A stretch of 64,000 bases of DNA from Aegilops tauschii subsp. strangulata (lineage: Eukaryota > Streptophyta > Magnoliopsida > Poales > Poaceae). Every line of letters starts with the position of its first letter. Position 1 is the stretch's first letter. The notes below the pieces were generated by a model, which was given only the letters and a program-made list of their open reading frames with translations, was not told the DNA's origin and did not search any database. The stretch is from assembly GCF_002575655.3 (NCBI RefSeq), contig NC_053035.3, forward strand, positions 501,486,601-501,550,600, read 5' to 3'. The position numbers and the translations under genes are program-made. This document shows, one piece after another, positions 23,933-33,672 of this stretch.

Positions 23933-25327
23933 TGGCGGAGGAAGCGTCTGCCTAGCGTCATTGTGGCCAGACGTCCTACCAGAGCGGCAACCTCGACGTC
24001 GTTCACGTGCCCGGTCAGAAGCACGAGTACACCGTAACCCTCACAGGAGGGTTGAGCTCCACGACACGGAGACGCTGGAGGTCGTCTGCACCAGCGAACC
24101 AGACAAGGCCGATGAGATGATCTCTAGGATCAGGGGGAGCGCCTGCGGCTCGTACCCCCACATCATGGGCGTTGATGTGGAGTTTACCAAAGATGATGAA
24201 CCTCCGCAGATGGCAGCAGTTCTGCAGATCAGCGTGGAGGGTCTCTGTCTCGTGTACCACATCGCTGCGGCCACAAAATGGTGAAGTATCCTACTCATTC
24301 ACCCTCTTCCATTCATTAATACTGCTCCCTTGAAATTTCATTAGACTAGTTTCATACTAGATGTACTAGTGTAGTTTGTGAAAATGGATGCACTAGTGCA
24401 GTTCCTCAAAGTAGATGCACTAGAATATATTTTGACCCTGATGCACTTGATTAGTATCTGAAACTGTTGCATAAGATTAATTTGTGAGGTTGATGTACCA
24501 GTGTAGTTTCTCATCTTGATTCATTAATGTAGTTTCTGAACTTGATGTAGTGAAGTAGTTTCTGAACTTGGTCTGGTGTTATTTTCACCACCAAAAAAAC
24601 TTAAGAACTTGGTGAAGCAGAGGTATATGTTATTTTATTCAAAATAATAAAACTAAACTGGCACTAAGAAAGCAAATAGATCATTGACTCAACTATATAT
24701 TCCGAAAAGAAAAATAACATGGTGTACTTGATTTTAATTTCAGAACTTTGTGTACTAGTTTCTGAACTACATTCATCCATGACTTATACTGTATAAGCAT
24801 CTACTCCATGTATTATTCACTTGTAAACCGTAAAAAACAGAAGATTAAATCTTGAAAAATAAACACTAGTACTCCATGTATTCATCACTTGTCTCTCCCC
24901 TAGCAGGCCAAAGCGCCTCAAAGAGCTCCTATAGGAGGAGAAGTTGTTCACCTTTGCCGGTTTCAGCATTAAAAATGACAGGGACAAGCTGAAGTTGTCT
25001 GGTTTGGAGATAAACCCCAACAAGCACATCAACATTCAGCGCAACTGGAGAGTTCCATACAACGGAAAACCGTACGACTCCTTGGCTGATGTTGCAGCCA
25101 GCGTCATCCACCCATTCTATAGAAAGATGAAGAAGAAGATCGACAGGGAGGCAGACCATAAACTATGGGGGGACAACCCACTGCCAAATTACCTCATCGA
25201 GTACGCAGCAATAGATGCGTACGCCACCTACAAGTTGTGGAAGATAATCGACAACATCAAAAGAGGTCTGGAAATTTCAAAAGAGCAGGAAGCGGACCCC
25301 TACTACCACTGCCACTATGCAGGATGA
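23933..25327 (+). pseudogene. WRN-like 3'-5' exonuclease (DEDDy) gene, broken
   Basis: Two exons are evident. Exon 1 ends at 24280 (...ACAAAATG|GTGAAG). The 626-bp intron ends CTAGCAG at 24906. Exon 2 is 24907-25327. All three exonuclease motifs are present: Exo I GVDVEFT (D-x-E), Exo II FTFAGFSIKND, and Exo III YAAIDAYATYKLW with Tyr and Asp four apart. The fold is that of Werner/RNase D-type exonucleases, which remove 3' nucleotides from DNA or RNA. Lesions: exon 1 needs a one-base frame change near 24045-24055 to link GQKHEYTVTLTG to ELHDTETLEVV. A stop also follows seven codons after the ATG in the ATG frame. Exon 2 has TAG at about 24930, between KELL and EEK. The Gypsy element sits about 190 bp upstream of the ATG, in the promoter or leader. 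Confidence 0.82.
24281..24906 (+). other. Intron of the exonuclease-like gene
   Basis: Starts GTGAAG and ends CTAGCAG. It contains irregular repeats of GATGCACTAGTGTAGTTTCTGAA-like sequence (24340-24570) and no coding signal. Confidence 0.7.
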
Positions 25328-25622
25328 GGAGACATCAAAGTCTGCCTTCGTGTTGCTTGTGCTTGTGCTTGTCCTTTATCTTGTTGTTTGAAATTTTTAG
25401 TTTGCTTTTCTTGGGTTAAACTAGCTTGCTTATGTCATGTGTGTCAGAGTTGAACCAGTTTGACTATGTCCCGTTTGTCAGGGTTGAACAAGTTTGCTTA
25501 TGTCATCAAGTACATAGTTTGCTTATCTCGTTAAATAAGTTTGCTAGCTTCCTATTTTGTTTATCCATCAAAACAAAAATTCAAGTAAATTGTGAATGGA
25601 ACTTTGTGGCTGCTCTTCAATA

Positions 25623-25703
25623 CTCCCTACGTAAACTAATATAAGAGCGTTTAGATCACTATTTTAGTAATCTAAACGCTCTTATATTAGTTTACAGAGG
25701 GAG
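25623..25703. mobile_element. Short Stowaway MITE
   Basis: The 81-bp, almost perfect palindrome begins CTCCCTACGTAAACTAATA and ends TATTAGTTTACAGAGGGAG. TA flanks it on both sides (25621-25622 and 25704-25705). AGAGCGTTTAGATCACT and its complement form the centre. Confidence 0.92.
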
Positions 25704-25705
25704 TA

Positions 25706-26080
25706 CTAGTTATCAATGGAACTAATCACAGAAGGTTGTGCCATGTGTAGTTTTGGTTCAGAATTGTATAAAAGAAAATATTAGTAAAATTAGAACTAAA
25801 CTCCATTAACCGAACCTACGAAAAATGGTCCCCCAACCCCCCCCCCCCCCCAGCTTTATACTATAAAGCAACAACACCAAGCATCCAACAACAAGTCAAG
25901 ACAGATTCAAGTTCAAGGAAGTCTCACATAACCACTGGGGCAACAACAAAACAAGCCCCAAACATAACAAGTTCATTTCACAGCGATGCATGGCCCATTT
26001 ACTGAACCTAGATATGTATAGATAGGTACGGTAATACACGACAAGTACTCGGAAACAAGAGCTAACATACCCAGCCAGTT
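25706..26080. other. Spacer and probable 3' region of the minus-strand B3-like gene
   Basis: No coding signal. Contains a C-homopolymer-rich run at about 25834-25852. The stop codon of the minus-strand gene is at 26081-26083, so part of this is likely its 3' UTR. Confidence 0.45.
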
Positions 26081-27369
26081 CTAAATGAGGTTGATGGTGA
26101 TCATCATCCTCCAGTCACGGCGACGGGTGTTCGCAACAGTGAGTAGGATGCCCTGACCTACCCAAAGATTCTTGCCATGAAGGAACTTCTTCCACCCCGC
26201 CCGGTTGAAGACAGTGCGACCGTCCGTGTCCACTGCATAGGCATAGGTGGTGATGGAGCCCGTTCTGGTAAGGCGTAGTCCAGCAGCCATGCCTTCTTCA
26301 TGCGGCTCGATGCCACAGCTAACAGATAACCTCTTAGGTAATTTCTGAAAATAGTTGATATGATATATGAGCATGTCACGTGCAATTATCAGCAAATCAT
26401 ACACTTGAAGACACATATATCATTGGATTCAACACTGAGCATATATATCATCACTTCACTACACTAGACGCTAATCATCAAATTACTACAGTAATTAAGC
26501 ATATCACTAGTTTACTACGCACACTAACCATATCATCGCATATTACTACACTACATAAGGATATATCGCATTACTACAACACATGCATACCATAAAAAAT
26601 TCTGCACTAAATGAATTCTACACATGGCATATCATCACAGTACTACAACATGCATATCATATCAACTAGTACACTTATATTAAGCATGCATATCATGTAA
26701 CTACCACAGTAAGTAACATACCATGAGATGCTGTTTAACATTCGTCCTTGTGAGGCGGGTCACGAATGGCATCCCGACGTAGTCTTCACGTAGCGGAAGC
26801 ATGTCCCAGAGGTTGCACGTTTCATCGCCGCTCAGCCTCAGTCTTTGGGCATAGAGTGCTTCATCAAGTGGGTTCTCATCATCATTTGAATCCTCACCAT
26901 CGTCCTCCTCATGAACTTCATCCTCACTATCGGAAATCAAATTCAGATAGATAACAGAAATCCTGGGCCTTTCTCCTCTGAAGGAGAAGCTGATCAATCA
27001 CTAAGACGCAAGCGGGCGATGAAACGATCCCATTCATCTCCTCCAATCTGGGTTATCGTTCGCCCCTTATCGACCTGCATAGTGTACGCCCCCCCAAGAG
27101 CGTCGAAGGTCACGGTGTCTCCGACGATCTCATTGAATGCCAATCTCACATTGCATGGGACGATCTGTGCAAGATAAAAACAAATAACAAACACAATGCA
27201 TTAGTGGAAATAGCAATAAAAACAAAATTAATGAACTGTCAGAAGGTTCATATAAATTGTTATCGCTGCAAAAACAAAAATAGGCTGGCAGTAGATGCCG
27301 AACAGCGTGGCAGTACAAAGGCTGGTCCGGCACCATGACTTGCACCGTCGACACGGCGCTTCCTCCATT
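26081..27369 (-). pseudogene. B3-like domain gene, copy 1 (frameshifted)
   Basis: Minus-strand coding exons are 27369-27276 (ATG at 27368-27366, a Cys-rich start MEEAPCRRCKSWC), 27164-26722, and 26344-26081 (stop). Splice sites are clean: TTGCACAG acceptor, ATG|GTATGT donor, TTTTCAG acceptor, all phase 0. The protein has two B3-like pseudobarrel regions. One lies around VDKGRTITQIGGDEWDRFIA. The second is around TDGRTVFNRAGWKKFLHG, ending in KNLWVGQGILL. An acidic linker of Asp/Glu lies between. B3 domains bind DNA in plant nuclei. The middle exon is 443 nt, and its frame breaks after LRLSD at about 27000-26993. A single missing base explains both the length (444 expected) and the break. It is related to the intact gene at 50.2 kb, with the same exon order. 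Confidence 0.68.
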
Positions 27370-27861
27370 CTACACAGAACATGTTGAACTCTAAGTTGAA
27401 TTGTACGCTACCATAATACAATACAAAGATCATACATATAATAAATCATAGTGATAACCTAAAATGCAATGCCTATTAAATCTGTTTACTATCATCTACC
27501 TAAAAAAGCAATGCCAATGACAATGGCAATGCCAGTATCATCTACCTAATAAATCCCAATCAGATCCAATCCAATGTCAGTACTACATACTATAGTGAAG
27601 AACGGATGAATTATTTTGATTTATTTTTTCACACATAGGGCCTCATTTTGATTTCTACAGGGCCTCTCTTTTCCCTGGTACGGCTTAGATCCTACACTAC
27701 GACATCCATCAATCTATCAAAGAACCATCATATCCATCAACAAATCATCTAACACATGTATCAAATAAAATTTCTGGATCAGATCCGCGCCCGGAGGGAG
27801 ACGCATGCGGTTTGGGAAGGGAAGAAGATTCGCGAGGGGGATGAGGGGAGATCTCACCTAC

Positions 27862-27965
27862 TTGCCAGAGTTGGCGGCGGCCGCGCAGATCCGACGGCGA
27901 AGAGAGGCGGCGTCGGGAGCTGGCGGCGGCGGCGCTTATCGAGAAGGGGACGAAGAAGTTGAATA
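27862..27965 (-). other. Probable 5' leader exon of B3-like copy 1
   Basis: A GC-rich stretch on the minus strand ends CTGGCAA before a strong GTAGGTGAG donor. This fits an untranslated first exon joined to the acceptor at 27370-27371 just before the ATG. The 27372-27861 interval would be its intron and has no other feature that I recognise. Confidence 0.5.
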
Positions 27966-28004
27966 TGATGTGGAGTACTAGGTGCACTTAGCCAAATGTG
28001 GTAC

Positions 28005-28160
28005 ATGTGGTGGCGCGTTTGTGTGGATGACAAGGGGACCCCACGTGTCGGTATCCATAGAAAAAATTGGCATTTCCAACTGCCTCACGGGGATTCGAAC
28101 CAGGGCCATGCGGGTGTGAGGTAAAGGGTCTAGCCAGTTCGGCTGATGTAGTGTGTTCGG
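28005..28160 (-). repeat. tRNA-related SINE-like element, copy B
   Basis: The minus strand reads ACATCAGCCGAACTGGCTAGACCC (box A-like), then GGTTCGAATCCCC, a near-perfect pol III box B, then a GAGGCAGTTGG stretch and a tail with CACGTGGGGTCC. It aligns by eye with copy A at 12105-12262 in order and spacing. It is not a complete tRNA cloverleaf. Confidence 0.5.
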
Positions 28161-28259
28161 CCGAACCAATTTGCCTCTCCTTAAGACATTTATCCAGACA
28201 CAGACACACGAAAAAAAACATGCACCGAGGCTGTGCTCCATGTGTGGCATAAGTGGTCC

Positions 28260-28980
28260 TGTGAAGCTGCAACTAGGACCAATGTTGATATATGTTGTTA
28301 TTAGCTAGGGTACCAACACTATATAATGGCTTATGTGATCCTTGCTAGTAAGAAAACCATTATCCATGTTGGCCCAAGTGGCACGTTTGAGTGCAACGTG
28401 TCAATATTGGTGCATTTGGCCCTTATGGCATCCGTGAGTCCAAAGAGACCATGATTAGTGAAAACACATGAAGATTGCTACATGACGGGCCGTTGGCGTG
28501 TCTTGGTATGCACTGTGCGTGCAATGTGACTACAAAAAGTTGTTGCATGTCGAGACGTAGTTTATCGGTGCATGTGGATCCTATAGGCTTATTTGTTCCT
28601 TGTTTGTGGGCATGGTGCGTGTTGGCCCAAGTGACATGTGTCAGTGCATTGTGAAATCTATTGGTGCATCTGGCCCTTATACCAATTATTTGTGCAAAGA
28701 GATCAAGATTGATACATGTCGGTCCATTGTCGCATCTTGGAGTGGAATGTGACTAGAATAATTGGTGAATGATTTGGACCCCTTATGGCATGTATCAATC
28801 TAATGAGACCAATGTTGTTGCGTGTTGGTCAAGATGGTATCGACACGTGCAGTGTGAATATTACTGGTACATGTCCGTCGTTATAGCTCTGTGTGTCGAA
28901 GGAGAAAAAGTTTGGTGCATGCTCTTCCAAGATGTTATGTGGGAACAAAAAAAAACTGTCAATAGTTCATTTATGTGGGC
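28260..28980. repeat. Degenerate tandem repeats, spacer
   Basis: Phrases such as GGTGCATnTGGnCCTTATGGCAT and GAGACCAnnATTGnTACATG recur at irregular 100-140-bp steps (for example near 28428, 28567, 28672 and 28778). The copies are old and divergent. No gene is seen. Confidence 0.5.
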
Positions 28981-29520
28981 CTAGAAACAATGAGAATTAT
29001 TTCCGGAGTACCTATTTGTAAATTTTGCACAGTTCTAGCTGGGCGCTGATGTGGAATGTGTTTTTTCCCGCGGTGCACTTACAAACTGGACTCACTTGTC
29101 ACAAATCATGTCAACCCACCCAAAATGGCGGATTAGACCTAGCTGCAATAAATTACCCCAATATGTGTTTTTTTGTGCAACAAACCTGTAAAGTAGGTGT
29201 TGTATGCAAAAGTAACACCAAAAGTAGGTGATTTGTGCAATTTCCTCGCTAAACCACAGGTCAAAAAATATACAAATTCATGACAAAAATTAAATGAAAT
29301 CGGTTGGGGTGTGCACGAGCGCACGACGCCACGCGTCTAGCCTGGGTAACTCCAAACGTCCACCCCCACACGCCAAATAAAGGCCGCCTCCCCCACCCCC
29401 GTCTCCCCACCCCCACCCCTGCTGCTTTTCTTCCCCAAATCAGCAAAAACCCTCTCCTCTCACCTCGAACCAACCTCCTACGAGCCAGCAACCACCTCCC
29501 TTGCCCTTCGTCGTCGGAAG

Positions 29521-32500
29521 ATGAAGGTCGGCCGTGAAGACGCGGCGGTGGAGAAGGACGCAGCGGTAGAAGCAGTGGAGAAGCCTGCTATGGTCATTGC
29601 CGCCGCGGTTGGTGCGGCCGAGGGCGCCGTCACGGCGACGGGAGGCGGTGCACCATCTGCTATGACTGCTCCGGCCGCCATCGCAGCGGTCGAGCCTGCG
29701 GTCGGGGAGCAGGTGGAGGAGGAGGTGGCGGTGGATGTGGAGGAGCAGAGGCTCAAGCGGAAGCGCGAGCTGTAGGAGCTCATCGACGAGAGCTACGAGG
29801 AGGCCCACCTCGACGCTTAGGAAGTGCAGGACGAGGCCTTCGAGTTTGACGAGGAGGCCGACGACGAGCTCTTGGAGGTACTACTCTGTTCTGTTCTATT
29901 CTCCTACTCTGTTTTTGGGGTTTTCTCACTTGGGGTTTTCTCCTGAATTGGATGCAGCACGGATTAGATTTCGTCCGGATAGGTTATGTTTCTTGATCTC
30001 TCCCTTAGGGTTAGGATTAGTACTAGTTGTTCCGTACATTTGGAAGGAAACCCCTTCAATCTGAAACCTGGCATGTAACAATAGTCATGTAGGCCTAAAA
30101 TCCACCTGTGCGTGCAACAGTAGTCATAATCAGTTCTGCTGTAGAAAACAGTGTATTTGTTAGGTATCACCTCTTTGATTTGTACAATTTCCAAAACGCA
30201 GGAATAGGGAAAACGTCGGATTAGAGTGGCATGTCATCTTGAATCCTACAGGATTGTATGAGTGTTTGATTGTGCATAATAAAAACGTAGGATTCTTTCA
30301 GACAGGTTTGAGTGGATGGAAAATTTCCTACAAATTTGTTTATTTCATGACAGTCAATAAGAGGATCAATGATTAATATCTAGAACATGAAAAGTTGCCA
30401 TGCAAAAGTAAATATTTATCAACAGTGCTTGAGCTTCTATAAATGGTAACTTTTAAAACATGTACTCTGGAAACAACTTTGAATATTTGCTGTTGGATGA
30501 AGCCAATCCAACGGTGGACAGATGGGAAATCCCAGCATTTTTGGCCATTCGATATCTTATTTACTACAAAATAAAAATTCCAAGCATGCGTACTATATAG
30601 AATATTCCATTTGTAAGCTCAAGCACAATGCTACCTATGCACAAACAACCTCATAACACTATGTTTCTCCATTGTTCTAGAATCTTGGATACTTTAACAA
30701 CGCAAACTCTTTTCTTCTAAATGAATTGCTAATGCTTTGAACTTTGTGAATCTGAATGCATAATATGCACAAACATTATCACTTTATTAAAGAAAACACA
30801 CACAAAAATCCAATGCTACAGTAGCATAGCAATGTAAGTGGACCTGAAATAATTGACATTAACTGTTGCTTTCACGCCCAATGCCCGTGTGCCTCGCTAG
30901 TACCAACAAGAGTATCAATGATGAGAGTTTAAATCAGTACAACCCCTGTTACAACTATGCTCTGTTCCTCAATTGTGCAACCCATTATCTGGTTTTGCTA
31001 TTCATGAAACTATGCTCCGTTCTTCAATAGTGGCAACCCATTATCTGGTTTTGGTATGCATGAAACTGGGCCACATCATCGAGTCATGCATTTGGTCAGT
31101 ACTGATGCATGCAGTAACAATTTACGGCCACTGCCTGCCATTAACAACAAACATGGATTACTTCTTCTCTTGCACAAATCAATCCATGAAACTATGCCAC
31201 ATCAGTAATCATGCATGCCAAGTCCATGCAACCGTACATTTCTAGCAACAAGATTTTCTATTGCATTCTTACTATATGGAATTTTCCATTACTAAGCGTA
31301 ATCATAATGCTCCATATGCACAAAGCTGATACCACATTTTCTCCTTTCTTGTAGAATCTTTCATACCTTAACAGTGCAAACTTTTTCTATCTGCTTCATG
31401 ATTTCCATATAATGAAGTGGACTATGCATCTTATTTTCAATCTGATTACCAAATCTATTGAGACCTAGTAAACAGTACATTTATTTAGTTGTCAGAAAAA
31501 CTAGTTTATTTGATGAAAATCATGAAGCCATACAGCTATATTGTGAAGACATTTTCTGATTGCAGTCAGTAATTCATTGCAGAGTTTCTTATTTATGCAC
31601 CCTATGTAATTATTAGCAACAAGGATGAGTAATTAAAGCCATAATTTCTTATGTTCGCAACCGATGTACCTCAATCCAAAATTTCTCTTTTTTATACATA
31701 ATTCATGACCTGATTCATATGTTTTGTTGTCTTCAAAATATCAAGTGAGGGCAATCTTTTGTTTGTTGATGCGGTAGTTTTACTTTGTAGTATGTACTCA
31801 TCTAGTTTGAATATCATTAAATTAGATATTGTCTGGTATCTCTTTATGATAAAACCAGATCATACAACATATTGTTGCAAGAAATGGCAAGAAATGATCC
31901 TGTTTTTGGAATTATCTATTTTCAGTATGAACTAAAATATGTGCTTGAATGCAGTAAAGTGATTTGTTCATACCGTAAAACCTGAACCCTTTAGTTAATT
32001 ATCAACTTAGATTGTACAAATAGGAGTACTTTAGAGGGGAGAACAGCTATGCATGCAAAGCAAAGAAAAAAGAAGAAGAAAGATAACAAATAATACATAC
32101 ATATATTGCAATACATGAGGTACATGTTGTGTGAATCATCTGATTGATCATATTTTTGTATTCCTACTTTAGGAATGTACTTGATACTCTTATGAAATGC
32201 TACATTTCTGTATTCCTAATCTGATATAGCTGTCGATCAACTAACACACAGGAAGATGACGAAGACGTGGATGATAGTAAGGAGAGCAGGGACAGCAAGA
32301 GCCGCTACGTCCTCAGGAGGCTGCGAAATGGGGAAATCCCATACCGCAGCGGATACAACAGGCTCTACGGCAACATAGCCTGCCCCTTCTGCTGCACGAT
32401 TATCAAGAGTGATTATGACAGCCTGATCATGCATGGCACCTATATCGACCGTGGTAATGGGAGGAACCGCAAGCCCCACGTCCGGGATAAACATGCCGCT

Positions 32501-32590
32501 TTTGGTGCCTTCCTCAGGAAGTACGCGAAGGGGCATCTACCATTCTACCTCCCGAGGCCTCCTCGTCCGGCCAAGATGCCGAGGATCTGA
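29521..32590 (+). pseudogene. zf-XS zinc-finger protein gene, copy 2 (two in-frame stops)
   Basis: Exon 1 is 29521-29877, with donor GAG|GTACTA identical in position to copy 1. The intron is 29878-32251 and the acceptor is CACACAG. Exon 2 is 32252-32590 (TGA). Exon 1 encodes an Ala/Val-rich then Glu-rich region. It contains TAG at 29773-29775 (after KRKREL) and TAG near 29818-29820 (after EEAHLDA). Each is one base from a sense codon that would fit (CAG, GAG). Exon 2 encodes the zinc finger: CPFCCTIIKSDYDSLIMHGT, then RDKHAAFGAFLRKYAKGHLP, ending in a Pro/Arg-rich tail. The 5' leader (CTTCCCCAAATCAGCAAAAACCC) also resembles that of copy 1. Only the exon 2 finger is undamaged. Confidence 0.72.
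29878..32251 (+). other. Intron of zf-XS copy 2
   Basis: It contains an internal direct duplication of about 145 bp (about 30580-30725 and 31255-31400, sharing ACTATATnGAATnTTCCATT and CTTGnnTACnTTAACAnnGCAAACT). It also contains a short duplication of CAACCCATTATCTGGTTTTG (30978 and 31036). No foreign coding sequence is seen, unlike the intron of copy 1, which carries a Gypsy fragment. Confidence 0.6.
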
Positions 32591-32769
32591 TGCGCTGCTT
32601 GGTTGTTACTGCTGGCCCACCCTAGTTAAGACTGTTTTTATGTTATGGTTGTCGTGTGATACTTCTGCCCCACCGTACTGCTTGAACTTATGCGCCGGTT
32701 TATCTTTTGGGTTCTGACCGTTTAACATGCTATGTTTAAGTGTTTGGTAGTACATTGCTCATTTCTGGT

Positions 32770-32970
32770 AATGGCCAACTTCCAATGCTACGTGCTTAGG
32801 TACATGCTAACGATAATAAACATGGTTTTTTGAAGCAGCAGTGCCAATTTGTACATGATAGGCGCCTAATTAAGCGTCTACCCTGTACTAATAAGCGCCG
32901 TTGCTTCATTAAACTATTGTTTATCTTGTAAGCACCTACCCTAAGTGCATTGCGCTCAACCTTGCCTAAT
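32770..32970. repeat. Degraded foldback MITE, 3' of zf-XS copy 2
   Basis: The same order as the element at 15208-15403: GTGCTTAGG, AATAAACATGGTTTTTTGAAGC, GGCGCCTAATTAAGCGTCTACC, CTGTACTAATAAGCGCCG, GTAAGCACC. It is more diverged and its tips are worn. Its position matches copy 1, so it was probably present before the gene duplicated. Confidence 0.65.
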
Positions 32971-33437
32971 ACCTCCACTATGGTGATATATGGTACATAT
33001 ATGTTATGACTCTAACTGAAGATGCTAATGCTATATCTTGCACTGAATTTGGTATGTTTAGAAATAATGACATTCAAGTTATTTCTATGGACAGTTAAAC
33101 CATTATAAATGAGCTTGTATTAATAGCTGCCAAAAGTAGAGCACACAAAAGTTTGCTAGGAGTACATACTGCCATTTGAAGCAAAACAAATGAGCATGCA
33201 TTAGTAATTGCCAGAAATGTAACATGCACATGATTGCCAAAAGTACCTATTGCCAATTTTTGAGATGCACTTAGGTTGTACTATAAGATATTGCCAAAAG
33301 TGCATCATGCAAATGATTGGCAGAATGACCTATTGGCAGTTCAACCAAAAGAACTGAGCATGTATCCCTAATTGCCAAAAGTAAATAATGTTCGTGATTG
33401 CCAAAAGTATGTACTGCGAAAGCCGAGATTGCTATAT
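32971..33437. other. Repeat-rich 3' flank of zf-XS copy 2
   Basis: Shares the ATTGCCAAAAGTA and GAGCATGCATTAGTAATTGCC repeats with 15600-16150. No gene is seen. Confidence 0.5.
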
Positions 33438-33520
33438 TGTGGTATGTTATCATACCCTACTTTGTTACGGTCTTAGCTGGTGTTAGCAAGCCATCTTTCA
33501 CCGCTCGTCGATGCACGTTT
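33438..33520 (-). pseudogene. Copy of one Ulp1-like exon in its own 3' flank
   Basis: CTTAGCTGGTGTTAGCAAGC and the following CCATCTTTCACCGCTCGTC match 44000-44045, inside the catalytic-region exon of the Ulp1-like gene, with few mismatches. Looser similarity extends left to about 33438 (GGTATGT...TCATA...CTAC) with a gap of about 20 bases. It lies about 100 bp past the displaced stop codon of that gene, so it is a duplicated exon scrap. Confidence 0.65.
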
Positions 33521-33626
33521 GATAAAGTACGATCACCAAATCGTCAATGACAAATGTCACCAAATCGTAAATGACAAATGTATCATAAGTAGTGCTAACT
33601 ACAGTGCTACCCAGTACGTACCCAAA

Positions 33627-33672
33627 CTACCATTTGCAAGACTTGAATGGGCTCAATATAGCTGGTGCTGGC
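33627..33672 (-). pseudogene. Displaced end of last exon of the Ulp1-like gene
   Basis: If the Copia element and one TSD copy are removed, the minus-strand frame entering at 43249 continues here for about 14 codons. It passes a Pro/Ala- then SPFKS-containing tail and stops at 33629-33627 (TAG). The frame is kept exactly across the junction, which supports the two pieces being one exon. Confidence 0.75.

Noticed and set aside
24281..24906. Tandem array within the exonuclease intron
   Set aside because: Repeats of GATGCACTAG...TTTCTGAA are too irregular to define a unit; noted only as intron content.
28005..28160. A genuine tRNA gene because of the perfect GGTTCGAATCC box B
   Set aside because: No acceptor stem or anticodon arm can be paired, and a second copy with a shared tail indicates a SINE-like repeat.
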